From Symbiodinium natans (lineage: Eukaryota > Sar > Dinophyceae > Suessiales > Symbiodiniaceae): DNA of 64,000 nt. Below, one piece after another: positions 36,957 to 49,107 of this stretch (position 1 is its first letter; every line of letters starts with the position of its first letter). The notes below the pieces were generated by a model that had not been told where the DNA came from, did no database searches, and saw only the letters and a program-made list of their open reading frames with translations. A program made the translations under genes and the position numbers. Location: contig CAJNDS010002236.1 of NCBI GenBank assembly GCA_905221605.1, positions 62,001-126,000 of the forward strand. The letters are read 5' to 3'.

Positions 36957-37120
36957 GGCTTCTGGCGTGCGTGGAGCGAGATGTCCAGGCCATGGCGCAG
37001 CTGAGCCGCTGGAGGGCCCCAGGACCCGGACTGTACAGGAGTTCAAGCGCAAAGCGGATGATGCCACTCATGAGACCTTCAGGCCAAATGGTAGGTTGGC
37101 ACCTCTAATTTCCAGTGAAG
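36957..37120. repeat. Copy 2 of the duplicated segment
   Basis: Homologous to 33080-33260 with insertions (CGCAGCTGAGCCGCTGGAGG). The plus-strand frame ACVERDVQAMAQLSRWRAPG is open here while copy 1 has a stop. The rest of 36617-38770 contains telomere-like words at 37270-37320, 37460-37490 and 38180-38440 and no gene I can support. Confidence 0.55.
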
Positions 37121-38771
37121 TGGCCTTGTCCCTCGCAACTCTGCGTGCATGCCCGAATCCCCCCGGCCGTGAAGGCAAGCGGCAGGCAACAGTCACACAC
37201 ACTTCTGAGGCCTACCCTGAGCTGGCCCACAACCCTACACCCACAAAAACCCGCACACCTTGTGACCCGAAACCCCAAACCCCAAACCCTAAACCCTAAC
37301 ACCAAACCCCCTTAAACCCTATGAACAAAATCTGCCTCTTTTGGCTCGCCCTGCTCTGGTTGGGGCCGCGTCGTCTGCGCCACGGCTTGGCCGTGGTTGC
37401 ATCGAGCTTGATTCCATAACAAGCTCTAAGGTTCTTAACGGGAGGACTCAGGGGTTCATGGGGTTTAGGGGTTAGGGTTTAGGGCTCAGGGGTTCATGGA
37501 AGGTGGTCTTAGTGTCCCAAAGTTCCAGGGCTTTGAGACATGATCAGAAACGGGATTTTTAGGGTTGCAGGGATATCGAAAGGGTCGGAGCCACCTCCCC
37601 TCCCCCTCCTCCTCTCTGCTGCCTCTTGGGTTCGGAGCCCAAGCAGGGGTGACACGGGTTCTTCCTCCTCGGAAGGGCGCAGGCTCCGGGCGAAACCCCA
37701 GCTGCCCCAAAGCCACAGGCAGTGCTTTTCGAAGGCAGTTGAAGGCAGCTTGCGACTTGCAGAACCCTGACACACTCAACACGCTCAAGTTCTCAAGCCT
37801 TCAGCAAGAGTGCTACAAGCCCAGCTGCCCATGGAATCAGGACTCACGGTCTGAAGAGCTGGGAAAACCAAATCCGCTCCGCCCATTGGTTGGAGGAGGA
37901 GGCTGGTGGCCGGTGGCACGCGCCCTTCTAGGGGCTGCTGAGCTGCGTTCTTCGTGTCGGCCCGAAGCATCCCTAAGCAGGTCTGCTCAGAAGCGAAGTT
38001 TAGGGCAAACCGGGGCTAAAGCACCCTGATGCAGACCTTCTCGACTCGGCACTGGCAGAGGTGACCCCCTTTAAATGCCCACATGTGGGGGTTCCAACAA
38101 CCGCAACTCCAGACTCCCGAGCGCCTTGGGGCGGGGCCCTCAGTCTGACTTAATTTAAGGCTTTTTGGGCCTTTAGGGTTTCGAGGGTTTATGGCTGAGA
38201 GGGCATTGAGGGCTGTCAAGGGTCTTTCAAAAATTCAGGGTTTCTGGGTTTAGGGCGTATAGGGTTTTCAGGTCGTTGGTAAGGGTCTTTGGGGTTCAGG
38301 GTTTAGCCAAAGCTCCCTAAACCTTAACCCCTCAAAGCCCTAAACCTAAAACAACAAGGAGCAGCCTGTGCACTCAAAGATTGGCCCTAAACCCTCTCTT
38401 TCTGTACTCTCCGAACCCCTAAACTTCTGAAAACATGTGAAAGATAGCTGCGAGTTTAGATGTACTGTCATAGGCTGGAAGGTTCAAGGCTTAGGACTTT
38501 GGGATGCGGCAATTTCCACTTCTTCTGGCTTGGCAAGGCGTCTGGCCCTGGTGACAAGTGACAAGAGGATGCAAAACGAAATTTCTAAAGTTGCAACTGC
38601 AAGGAACACAAAGCCAAAGGGGTTTCGAAGAGGGAGCCGGGATGTGGCTGGCCGCAGCCAGCTCTTTTGTTGCTTCGGGTTTGGGGTTTCGGGCTTGAGG
38701 TGCCCAACTGTAAACCCCCCAACCCTAAACCCTAAAACTCTATGAGGCACATAGGCGTGAGCTCTACCCTC

Positions 38772-38851
38772 AGGTGGCTTTGCTGGAGATGTTGCAGAAG
38801 TCGACGTCCAGCATCCACCGCATGAGCATGAGAAAGTTGGGAAAGTCCAAC
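38772..38851 (-). CDS. Last exon of an EF-hand gene (C-terminus)
   Basis: After an AAAG|G acceptor at 38853-38852 the frame reads LDFPNFLMLMRWMLDVDFCN then ISSKAT and a TGA at 38774-38772. LDFPNFLMLM is the second half of an EF-hand loop plus its exiting helix. The exon begins with one base of a split codon, so the exon before it must end with two. I could not find that partner with certainty. It is the terminal exon of the group at 41584-38772 or of the longer gene. Confidence 0.5.
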
Positions 38852-39749
38852 CTTTGTTGGTTTCAAGGGTTTTAGAGGGAATATAGGGCTTGCGGGCATT
38901 ATGGGTTCAGGGGTTTAGGGTTTAAACCCTAACAACTTGAATCCTAAACCCTAAGTAGTCCAGAGGGCTTCGGGAGTTGGAGGCGTGGAGCATTGGGGTG
39001 TCTGAGCTTCGTGATTTTCGGGCCTGGGAGGTCGGGCCCAGCGGAACAAGATCTCTTGTAACCGCGGAATCACATATGCCTCGCAAACCCCGTAGTCCGT
39101 AAATTACCCCTAAGAAGGTTTCCAAAAATAGGGGACCCTTTTTGGGGGGTCCCTCTAAGGGGATTCTATTCTCTTTGGGGCTTCAAAGGGGTAGCCCTAA
39201 TTTTGGGAAAGACCCCTAAAGCACCTAAGCCCCTAAACTACCCCCAGAGTCCCGGAACCCCTAAACCCTAAACCCTAAACCCTCAACCCTAAACCCTAAA
39301 CCCTAAACCTCCAACCGGGCCACCCTTTCTGTGCTTGCAAGGCGTTGAGCTGCTCGTCTAGGCCTTGTCGAGTCCGTCCTGGCACCAACAGTTGTATAGG
39401 GTTGAGGGATTAGGGCTTTAGGGTTTAGGGTTTAGGGTTTAGGGATTAGGGGTGACCTAGTCGGGTTTCGGGGTGCTTGGGATTTAGGCTTTTTGGCTTG
39501 AGCTCTGCATTTAGGGGGTTAGGGGTCAGATTCAGCGAACCTTATTTGGCTCTAGCGCACCCCACGGCTTGCCCCGTGCCTTCCAGGCGCATGCCCATGT
39601 TTCCTCAGCATCTCAGTTTGAGGTTTAGGGTTCTGGGGCTGTAGGTTCAGGAGTTTTCGGGAGGGTTTGTCGGTGTCGGGATCCTGCGAAAGGTAGTCAG
39701 CATGGGTGAAGTCTGTGGCGGCACCAAGGGTCTACCCTAAACCCTGAAC

Positions 39750-40025
39750 TTGCCGAGAGAATTCATGGCCAGTTTGAGCCGACATGTCTGGATTGTGGGG
39801 CTATGTGTGGCGCTTCGGGAGGCTGCGCAAAGCGTGCCACGAATGGCTGCCGGGCTGCTGAAGAGCTTGTACACAGCCGTCCTGCCCAAGAATGCGGGGA
39901 ATCGAGTCGACATCACACTAGACTACCAGAGGGTGGCTTCGTATCACATGGTAGCTGTCTCAGTGTCCGACATTCTGGAGTGCACCAGTGCCCGTGGATA
40001 CCCGAAACGGTCGAAGCCTTTTTGA
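39750..40025 (+). CDS. Possible host exon, unknown protein
   Basis: Plus-strand frame MPREFMASLSRHVWIVGLCV, then ALREAAQSVPRMAAGLLKSL and NRVDITLDYQRVASYHMVAV. It has balanced composition and no repeats, unlike most open frames here. No domain is recognised, and it lies within what may be an intron of the minus-strand EF-hand gene. Confidence 0.3.
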   Translation: MPREFMASLSRHVWIVGLCVALREAAQSVPRMAAGLLKSLYTAVLPKNAGNRVDITLDYQRVASYHMVAVSVSDILECTSARGYPKRSKPF

Positions 40026-41211
40026 GTCAGGCCACTATAGCCCTGATAAGGCCCAAAATGTTCAGAAAGTAAGTCAACTCCCCTAATATGCATCCCAAGA
40101 GAGAGCTTGAGATGTTTCCGGGGGTTTACTGCGAACCCTAATCCGCATCTCCTCGGCAGCAGCTTTGTGTCTGAAGTCACTCCGTCTGTGTAGAGGGAGG
40201 ACCAGCAATGCTCGAAGACCTGGCGATGCAAGGGCTGGTTTAGGGTTTAGGACTTGGGGTTTGGGGTTTGGGGTTTAGGGTTTTGGGGTTACGGGGGGAC
40301 CTCAGAAATTCAGAAAGTTTTAGTCAAGCCACAGAACCGAGAAATCGGAACTGCAGGAACCGAACCGATCAAGAACCCGAAACGTCAACGAACCGAACCG
40401 GATACAAAGAAACGTAGAGGGTTGACTCGGGGAAAAGGTTCCTTTGCTTAAGCCCCGGACCCTGCAGTTCAAGCCAATGCAGACAAGAAACCGGAAACCG
40501 TTGCATAAGAGACAAGGCCGCTTGTCGTGCGGGTGGCCCCCCTCCCCTCCCTTCGACCCCCGGCACGGGTGAGTCCAGCTTTTCAGGCTCACGGATTGCA
40601 AGACTCCCCCGCGCGGCTGCCCCTGCCCCCTGAACCCACGAACCGAACATAATTACAGTTCGGAACAGTGGCAACCCTGCAGCTTGAGATCTTTGAGGCG
40701 TTTATTGGGCTTCGGGGGGGCCGAATTAATCCCAAATCTCTCATAAGCTGGCGGTGGCTGAGTGTCTTCCTAAAGCAGAGAACCTCACAGGTCCCCAAAG
40801 TCAACAGCCCACCTAGAACCCCCAAAACCACGTGCACAAAGCGGCCCAAGAAATGCGTGGGAACGCCACTTCCTTTCTTCAACTCTGACGAGTGCTGAGA
40901 GGGGAATGCGAAAACCAGGTCGCCTGACCCCTGACGGACTCTTTGGGGAGACATAAGGTGCCCAATTCTCCCCTAAACCCTCTGAGAAGTGACGCCTCCT
41001 GGAACTGGCTCACCTCCTGCGCAGTGAGGAGTTTGCATCCTAAAACCACTTGAGCCCCTCCTAAGCCAAAGGCACAGGTACCAATGTGTTTTGGAAAATC
41101 CTTTCAAGGGAAGAGCTGTACCCCCCTTACACCCCTTTTAACCCCCCCCCCCCCCTAGCGCTTCCCCCCTTATACCTATACCCCCCCCTCCCCCCCCATA
41201 CCCCCTAGTAC

Positions 41212-41289
41212 CCAGCTGGGGGTGAACTCCTGCGAGGTGAACTTGACCTCGTCGCACACCGCCATGAGCCGCCTCTCCTTCTCCTCATC
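41212..41289 (-). CDS. EF-hand gene exon
   Basis: Acceptor GCAG|G at 41291-41290. The frame reads DEEKERRLMAVCDEVKFTSQ and EFTPSW. It joins in phase 0 to the exon at 41516-41584 (RAMKRKQ then DEEKERR). It ends either at a GA donor after TSQ (41230) or at a GT donor after W (41212); the GT reading gives exactly 26 codons. This is a helical linker between EF-hands. Confidence 0.5.
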
Positions 41290-41515
41290 CTGCACAATCG
41301 ATCATGAAACTCGCACGAGCCCACGATTTTGTGGGGGACGACTCAAAAAGCCAAAAGAAGCAATGCTTTCATCAATAAAGCCCGTATATGCCCCCCCCCT
41401 CAATGGCCCCCAAACCTCAAGTGGCCTAAGCCCAAAACCCTAAACCCTAAACCCAAAACTCTACACCCTAAAACCCCAAAAACCTGAACCGAAAATTCCA
41501 AGAGGGCAGCTCAGC

Positions 41516-41584
41516 CTGCTTTCGCTTCATGGCCCGGAAGAGCTGCAAGAACACCCAGAAGTTGACTTGGCCGTCAACGACCCC
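41516..41584 (-). CDS. EF-hand gene exon
   Basis: Acceptor CCAG|G at 41586-41585. 23 codons read GVVDGQVNFWVFLQLFRAMK then RKQ. VDGQVNFWVF is the C-terminal half of an EF-hand loop with its following helix. It ends CAG with a GC donor (41515-41514) and continues in phase 0 at 41289. Confidence 0.55.
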
Positions 41585-41589
41585 CTGGC

Positions 41590-44429
41590 ATTCGAAAAAG
41601 GGGGCACGGTCCATCAAGCCTTACCCTCCTAAATCAACCTTAAACCCTAAACCCTAAACCCCAAACCCCAAACCCTAAACCCTAAACCCTACAAAGGGGG
41701 GGGGGGGCAGGGATGGCGAGGACGACACGGCTGTGCTGGCCGAAGGTTCAGGGCCCACTCAGGGTTTTTGGCTTGAAAGCTTAAAGGCTTTAATCCCTAA
41801 ACCCCAAACCCTCAACCCTAAACTCTCAATAGACCCTAAACCCTAAACCCTAAACCCTACACCCTACACCCTACACCCTAAACCCTCAACCCTAAACCAG
41901 GGAACCTACGGCCTTATCATCGCGAGCCTCGGCACCCGCCTCACGAGCCTCTTCGCAGGCGGTCGCGATCCTCGGCTCGCCCAAGCGGTCAGCTTCGGGG
42001 ACTGTAGGCTTGAAGGGTTAAATCGGGTTTACGGTAGGGTTTAGGGTTTCTAGGGTTTGATGGGTTTTTTTAGGGTTTAGAGGGTTTCGAGGTTGACAGG
42101 TCAAAAGGTCTAAATGGGTTTAGGGTTACAGGGAAAAAGTGTTCAGGGTTTGGGTTTCCCGGGCGCAGGGTCTGGGATTTTTCGATCTAGGAGTTCGGGT
42201 TGAATAAGTTGTTGTTCAGAAGATGTTTAGGAGTTTGTGATATTCTTTGTGCTTGGCTTGGGTGTTTTGGGATCTTCTTGTCCTCGCTTGCCGGTCTTGT
42301 TTTCTGGGTTTGGGGGCTGAGGGTGTCTAGTTTTTTCAGGGTTTAAGGTTTGTAAGGGCTGTATGGCTTCAACTTGGGAAAGCCCGAGTGTCAACGCTCA
42401 AAGCTAACCCTGAACTTAATGTAAGCCTGCGGTATGGTGTATAGAGCAATCAAGAGCTTGGATCTCGCAAACATCCTTACATGCCTCCATCGTCAGGCCT
42501 CTACCTGGCTCTACCTGCCTCCGCCCTAATTACCACCACAAATAGTTCGAAGTCTCACGATAACAGATTGAATTAGGGGCCTATGCAAACCCGTAGTAAC
42601 AAGTAACCCTAACCCTGTTTGTGACTAAATGGGCTGCCGGGCACAGATTTCAGGCACACACTTTCGTGTTTGGCGGCATAGGCACAAACCTTCGTGGGTA
42701 GGGCACAAGAACAAGACCTCCAGTACGATTTTCTACGGGAACAAGAGCCTCCAGTACTGGATTTGTTACGTGCCAGACCGCCACCCCTCTCACCTCTGTT
42801 GCTCAGCGAGACCCGGGCAGGCTTTGCTAAGTTTCTGCAGCCGGTCAGCCTCAAAAGTTCCCTTTTTCCGCCCCTCTGGCTCGAAAGGCCCCGGATAAAG
42901 GCCTCAGACTGGGCCCTCCGGCCTTGATCTGAATCCACTAACTTTTTAAAGGCGAAACCTAAGTGTTCTCCCGGAAGCTACAACTGTCCTTCATAAGGTC
43001 TTCGTCTGCTTATAGTCAAGCTCCGAGGGTGGAGCCTACAAACCCGAAGCATAACGTCTCTTCTGGGCAGGTGTGTGAATTTGGTTTGGCTTCGGATGCC
43101 TCCGGTTGGCTTCGTTTTGAGTAGTGTTTGCGAGGGCTTCTTAGGCATGTCAATACTACTGCGCGCTTTCCCTGCGCGGATCTTGCCGAGCACACAACCT
43201 AAACCCTAAGCCCTAAGCCCTAAACCCTAAACCCTAAACCCCATATCTCAACCTTTAAAAAGCCGGACCAGACCTGTCAGATTCCTGCAACTGCGGCCAA
43301 AGATTCTGTGCGGAGAGGGCGAGGCGCTCCTGCCACGTGCTTGGATTTGCGGTTTAGAGGGCTTGGGGTTTAGGGTTTAGGGTTTAGGGTTTAGGTTTGG
43401 GGTTTGGGTCTCAGGGTGTTAGGGTTGGTTTACGGTTTCGGGTTTAGGCTTGGGGTTTGGGTTTAGCCTTTGGGGCTTAGGGTTGGGTTTGGGGTTTCGG
43501 GTTTAGGGCTTCAAAACCCCCAAACCCTCAACGTCTCCAGCAGCCAAAGGGGGCCTTCAAAACCCAACTTCCAAAGACCCTCCAACAAAAATGTGCCCAC
43601 CCCCGAAACAAAGCAAAACATCAAACTCAAAAACGTATGGATATCACCAAAACAAACTGAAACCTGTGTCTGTCCCGGAGGCAATTAGAACCCTACTCGC
43701 AGTTATCCCCCAAAATAGAAACCAGACATCAAAAAGCCCCGTCTCATCGAGTGGAAAGCCTTGAGCTCGAACCCTTAACCTGCTAAACCCTGCAAAGACT
43801 AGGTTCGGGTGGTTTTGGGACTCAAGATCCGGGGTTTCGGGTCTTCAGGGACCCCTCCCAATCAGGCCATATCTGCGCCTCGTACCTGCAATCCTAACAA
43901 ACACCTAAACCACAAACACCTGAACTATTAAACCCTCACGCCGAAGACATGGCCCCCAACAAAGCCCTTCAGGTCTAAACCCCTAAACCCTATAAACCTG
44001 CAACCCTATAAACCTGCAACCCCAACCCCAAACCCTTAACCCTTAACCCTAAGCACCCCCCCCCTCCCACCCTAAACCCTAAACTCCAAACCCTAAACCC
44101 TAAACCCTATAAACCCGAAACCCTGCACCCCACGGAGGCGGCCTCTACACTTCGAACCTCGATCCCCAGTGTGCGGAGCAACTCGGACGCCTGGGCCCAT
44201 CGCGGCGCCGCTTTAAGCTTGGGGCTGGGGGAACTTAGGGTTTAGGGTTTGCGGTTTGGGGGTTTGGGGGTTTCGTGTTTGGGGTTATTTAGGGCTTGGA
44301 GTTTTGGGGCGAGGTTTGGAGGCTGAGGGTTGAGTTTGTGGCTCTCCCCAAAGAGAAGCAGCTTGGGGTTCTGTGCGGAGAACAAGGTCCTGGTGTCTCC
44401 CTTCACAACTCCCTGTTACCAGCTCCTGG
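41590..44429. other. Host spacer rich in telomere-like words
   Basis: CCCTAAA groups at 41640-41700, 41830-41890, 43200-43245 and 44060-44110 are on the plus strand; TTTAGGG groups lie at 42030-42130 and 43360-43510. A G11 run lies at 41697-41707. The ORFs here translate repeat text and are not supported. Possible exon-like text at 43260-43340 was too short to judge. Confidence 0.4.
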
Positions 44430-45608
44430 CTAGCCCCAAAGGAGCTCGAGTAGACGTGGCTTCAAATCGCGGCGGGCAGTCTTGAAGAAAGTCCGGAGCT
44501 GGCTCTCTGCTTCAGGGAAGGTTCGGCTGGGATCACCATCACTTCGCCAAAGGATCTGCAGGCACTCAACAAGACACTTTTGGCACTTGACGTTGAGCCC
44601 ATGGTACAGGGCTCTGACACTGCTCTGACCAACAGGGACACCCACTGCTGGCCCTGAAGCTTGGTCAGTGAACGCAGAACAGTTCTGAGATGGTTCGTGC
44701 AATGCAGCGCCTGGATGTGAGCGCATCTTCCAGCGGGACTAGCACGTCTTCTGCGATCAGCTGCTGTGCGAGATGGTAGCAGCCTGCATAGTGGAGAAGA
44801 GTCATGTGGGCAGCTTTGCGTACGGACGCATCCGCGTGGCGGCAGTGCCCACGCAAGTCTCGGATGTTCTTCTCCACGATGCAGCGTACGTCCGCTTCAG
44901 CAAAAGGGTTTCTTCTGATATTCGCCTGCTCCACGCACCACCGACGACAGTCGTATTGTTTCTGCCGCTCGACATGGCCTCCGAGGGCTGTGCCGGCGGG
45001 GGGTGGCGGCAGAGAGCTCGCGCCTATTGACGAAACAAAGAACTGCTTCAGACCTTTCCATGGCCATACTGCCGATCTCGGCAACGTCCTCCCTGGCCCG
45101 GGCAGGATCCGTGCACAGGGGCCTCCCACTGCTGCCCCACATCTTCACTTGAGCATTCGCAACACGCTGTTGCGGAGGTCTCCGAGCCGAAGCTTCGTGG
45201 CAAAGATCGCGAGGAGATCACGTCCGGTTCGATTGCGCTCCAGTCGTCGATCTTCCAAACATGGTCCTGTTGATCATCCACCTTTTCCTCATCAGCCACA
45301 TTGAAGAACTCGCAGTCCCGATTCCGGCGCACAGGAACATCTGGCGCGATGCACGGCCTCGGAGACGTCTCCTGGAATTTCTGCTTCTTCCTTACAGCTT
45401 TCGCACTCGTGGAACAAGATGTAAGAAAGCGCTTTCGCTTCACCTTGCTCTGCATCTTCGCGCCCGCGACTTCGCTCTGGCCTTGGAGCTTGCATATCTG
45501 GTGCTCCAGGCTCGCAACGCGGACAGCAATCGCACCAGACGACTCCTCTTGTCGCTCATAGACCTTCTGAAGCAAAGTGTCCAGCGAGGTCAGGGACGGG
45601 GACTGCAC
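44430..45608 (-). CDS. Possible host gene: coiled-coil and helical-repeat-like segments
   Basis: Three minus-strand stretches read as protein. At 45608-45048: LDTLLQKVYERQEESSGAIA and VRVASLEHQICKLQGQSEVA (coiled coil), then a basic and an acidic region (ADEEKVDDQQDHVWKIDDWS). At 45129-44665: ADVRCIVEKNIRDLRGHCRH, ADASVRKAAHMTLLHYAGCY and HLAQQLIAEDVLVPLEDALT, which look like HEAT/ARM-type helical repeats. At 44726-44430 is a further helical stretch. An ATG in good context at 45692 (MGLATDATAQRLPHQLLCEE) may be the gene start. Frames differ between stretches, so introns are required, and the limits are not resolved. Confidence 0.4.
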
Positions 45609-46117
45609 GTCGCAAGGCGAGGAATCTCATGCTCCTCACACAGAAGCTGGTGCGGAAGTCGCTGGGCCGTGGCATCCGTTGCCAATCCCATGGTGACGAA
45701 AACGCGGACTTAACGAGGTAATGGGTAGTGTGGTGCTTGGGCTCCGAGAAGGTTGGTAGGGTGTCACTGGGGTGGGTCGCATGGGTCCGGTTTGGGGCTC
45801 TTCCCTGGTTTCTTGGTTTTTCGTTCTGAAGGTATTGGATTCGATAGTTGCCTTACGGATTGCGGGTCTGTATGGTTTAGTAACAGTTTAGTGGGTAGGG
45901 ATGTAGACGCATCAAACCTCGAAGAATCAATTGTCGTCCTGCTTGGCCTTTCCACCTCTGGACACCTCCGCCCCTCTATCGCACCTACGTACCTTGCAGT
46001 AGATCCGCTACAACTCTGAACCCCTGCATCGAACCACTCCACAACCACAGCTCTTGTGCCGAATACTGAGCCCTGAACCTGAAAACCTCTCCATCCTAGA
46101 CCCAAGGCCCAAGGGGC

Positions 46118-46186
46118 CTCGTTGGGCTTGAGGCTGCCCACACGCTTGTTGTCGAAGCTCTCGAAAATCTGCCTGATTTCGTTCAC
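46118..46186 (-). CDS. EF-hand gene exon
   Basis: Acceptor ACAG|G at 46188-46187. Exactly 23 codons: VNEIRQIFESFDNKRVGSLK then PNE, with a GC donor after GAG. DNKRVGSLKPNE is a 12-residue EF-hand loop (Asp1, Gly6, Leu8, Glu12). It follows the exon at 48613-48654 in phase 0, giving the usual helix-to-loop linker. The next exon downstream was not found. Confidence 0.65.
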
Positions 46187-46611
46187 CTGTGTGGATGCCG
46201 GAAATAAACCGCACAAGCTCGGCCCTAAACCCCGAACCCGAAACCTGAAAAACGGTGGGACTGAAGTCAGCAACCCTCAGCCTGAAATGGGTGGGACCAG
46301 AAAGTGTAAGTGTCTTTTTTCGGGCTGTAGACGCCTTAACCCCTAAGCGGACTCAAAACTCTCACCCCTAAACCTTCCAAATAATGGTCATCAGTATCAT
46401 TCCGGCTTTGGTTTTCGATTTCAGCGCGGCAAAAATCCCTATGCCAGCAATAGTTCAAGGTGTCCCTAAGCCCTAAACCCCCTACACCCTCAACCCTAAA
46501 TCCTCAACCGAGGTGTCGCCTCTGCTTCCCCGTATCCGGCGAACTTCTTCGAAGTCCAGATGAGCCGCTCCCTCATGTGATCCTGACTTGGGGTTCGTGG
46601 GCAGCTGTATG

Positions 46612-46731
46612 TTTAGGGTTTAGGGTTTAGGGTTTAGGGTTTAGGGTTTAGGGTTTAGGGTTTAGGGTTTAGGGTTTAGGGTTTAGGGTTTAGGGTTTAG
46701 GGTTTAGGGTTTTGGGTTTTGGGGTTTAGGG
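46612..46731. repeat. Telomere-like array, TTTAGGG orientation
   Basis: About 14 near-perfect TTTAGGG units followed by GGGTTTTGGGTTTTGGGG variants. It lies inside the minus-strand EF-hand gene, between exons at 46118-46186 and 48613-48654, so it would be transcribed as intron. Confidence 0.9.
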
Positions 46732-46759
46732 TTGCCAGACTTGGTGGTGCCAGAAACAG

Positions 46760-46913
46760 GGGCTTGGAGCAGTGGCTCCTCACAGCAATCCTGTATGTGA
46801 CCCTCCTCATACACCGAGGGAAGCGCCGAGATGCGCTCCTGAGGTCCTTAAGCCCCAAGCACACCAGCAAGATCTCCCAGCAGTACGAGAGCACCATCCA
46901 TGGGCTCGGGGAT
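46760..46913 (+). CDS. Candidate plus-strand host exon with a GTGAGT donor
   Basis: Acceptor AACAG|G at 46758-46759 and donor GTGAGT at 46914. 51 codons plus one split base give LEQWLLTAILYVTLLIHRGK, RRDALLRSLSPKHTSKISQQ and YESTIHGLGD. Both splice sites fit the style of this genome. It lies antisense inside an intron of the EF-hand gene. No family is recognised. Confidence 0.4.
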
Positions 46914-47818
46914 GTGAGTTTAACCCCACTCCGCAGCACAGGAAAAAAGGTTTAGGGCTTATCGGGTTTATGGGGTTCATAGGGCCTATGATCCAGCAGC
47001 ATACAATTCGAAGAGTCATGTCTGCAGCCTATGGCTGTTGGATGCTGTGTCATCCGGGGCGAATCCCTATAGGCCCCAGAAAAATTCAGACAGGCTGCTG
47101 TCAATTCGACCTCGGATGCTCGAAAAATCAGGTTGATCCCGATAGGTCTGAGAGAAAGGGTAATTACTGACGAGTCGCTACGAATGTTGTTGATAATATT
47201 GCTTACTAGCATTCTACATTTCAAAACTGACGCTGTGGGAATGCACGTGTTCAATGTTTTTTCCTTCGCAGACACCGCACCTCGTATGCAGAACGTGTTC
47301 AAGACAGAAACTCGTGAAATTGCAAAACAAAATACAACCAAAAAAACAAACACATCCTGGGGGACTCCTCCCCGTGGGGCTCGTGCCCCCGATCTTACAG
47401 CGCGCCCGTCTCTCATATTACCACTTATATTGCCTGTTGCTATTCAGATTCTGCTATATTGAAATCTTACATCCTACTCGACATATACATGGTAGAATAG
47501 GTACAATGCTAGCAGCCCCTGCCAATCAGGTGCAGACTGCATCCCAACTCGACATCAATTGAGGACACTCCACGCTACAGCTTGCAGACAGGAGCCCCAG
47601 AACCTATATAGGTTCAGGGTTTAGGGTTTAGGGTTTAGGGTTTGGGGTTTAGGGTTTAGGGTTATAGGACAATAGCACGCCAAAGCGCAAACTCATCAAA
47701 ATCGATCGGCTGGTCCTTTATCCCGCCCTCCTCTGGCGGGAGGGGTTTCACCTGGCACGTTGCGGGATGAAGATCGCCCGGTACCCGCAGGGACCAACCC
47801 TAAACAGGAGGCAGGGAG

Positions 47819-47821
<3 letters not shown>

Positions 47822-47857
<36 letters not shown>
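47822..47857. repeat. Poly-G run of 36
   Basis: 36 consecutive G, preceded by GGGAGGGA. It is the longest homopolymer in the window and could form G-quadruplexes or mark an error-prone stretch of assembly. Confidence 0.95.
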
Positions 47858-47859
<2 letters not shown>

Positions 47860-48612
47860 GGCTTATGTTATTTTCGCAGGTCGCAGTGAGACGCACTATC
47901 CGGGCAGGAGGCTGATAGTTCTTCGGTGAAGGGAAGCATTGCATGTAGGAGGCTTGAAATTGATTTCGGCTGTTCCCACAGCAGCCTCGATCGCTTCCTC
48001 GGACAGCAAGACGTGAATCGCCAAGTCCACCTCTTACGAGTTCGGCGTTGGGGCTGGCAGGCATCTTGTATACATCAACACTTGCAGGAGCTTGAGTCAA
48101 AATGGTTCAGTCCAACAAGGGCAGCAATGATTTGCACAGAACAAACCGAGGTTTGAGCCCTTTAGTCTTAGTGCTTTCTTCCTGTTCTGCGAGAAGGAAA
48201 CCGTACCCGCAAAGCTGTGCAGAACCTGCCGGCCTGGCTAGTAGGGATCATCTCGGGGGAATGCTTGCGATCGGCATGGTTCATGAAGACCATCCTCAGA
48301 TGACTTCGAGAGTTGACGGCTTTGGGTCGTGGCTTCAACGCGACACCCCTCTCTAAAACCCTACAGCGCCCTATTGTTTTCAGCCCCCCATATCAGAGAA
48401 CCTGGGCTTGGAGAACTTTGATCCCATGTTGCTGAATGCTACAGAAGAACAAAACTGCTGTTGGCGCCGGTTTCGTGCTACCGAGGCGGATCTGCATGCA
48501 GCGCTGTGTCTCTAACACCCTATGCTAAACACTCCGGTCAGATCCGGTCCAACCGTGATCCTCTATCGAGCATACTGACATGCCTAGACAAGGAAAGCGG
48601 CTTCGCGCGCGC

Positions 48613-48654
48613 CAGTTGCTTCTCCCGGTAGAGCCGGGAGAACCGAATGAACTC
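48613..48654 (-). CDS. EF-hand gene exon
   Basis: Acceptor TGAG|G at 48656-48655. 14 codons read EFIRFSRLYREKQL, with a GC donor after CTG. The exon completes the EF-hand loop begun in 49051-49107 (NGNGVLDER then EF) and leads in phase 0 into VNEIRQIF at 46186. Confidence 0.65.
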
Positions 48655-48847
48655 CTCAGCGTCAGGAATAAACTTGAAAAAACACGCACGTTTGCAATGA
48701 TCACGACCCCAGTCTGAGCTCATGAGTTACGAGCCTCTGACGCCATAAGCAGCATGAAACAGAAGTCGCACCGGAAGTCAGTACCACGTGCTGCAGTACC
48801 CTACATGTTCCGTAGCAACAACAGGGACTCCCCCCCCAAAAAAACAT

Positions 48848-48998
48848 ATAATAATAATAATAATATTAATAATGATAATAATAATAATCATAATAATGAC
48901 ATTAAAAAAAGGATAATAATAATAACAATAACAATAACAATAACAATAACAATAACAATAACAATAATGATAATAATAATAATAATAATAATAATAAA
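48848..48998. repeat. AAT/AAC trinucleotide-like microsatellite
   Basis: Imperfect (AATAAT)n, then (AACAAT)n of eight units, then (AATAAT)n. ORFs across it are artefacts. Confidence 0.9.
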
Positions 48999-49050
48999 TG
49001 CGCCATCTACAGGGCAAAGCCAAAAACCCTGTACCTGCCAGTGGAGCGGC

Positions 49051-49107
49051 CCGCTCATCCAGGACCCCATTACCATTGATGTCCACAGTGGCCAGTAGTG
49101 TTCGAAC
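49051..49107 (-). CDS. EF-hand gene exon
   Basis: Acceptor TCAG|G at 49109-49108. 19 codons read VRTLLATVDINGNGVLDER, with a GC donor after CGG. DINGNGVLDER plus the next exon's E makes a complete canonical loop with Asp1, Asn3, Asn5, Gly6 and Glu12. Confidence 0.7.

Noticed and set aside
46535-46562. An extra EF-hand exon reading GAAHLDFEE with AG|G and GT sites
   Set aside because: It looks like the end of an EF-hand loop, but exons 48613-48654 and 46118-46186 already join in phase, and inserting it would break the linker. It may be a relic or belong to another transcript.
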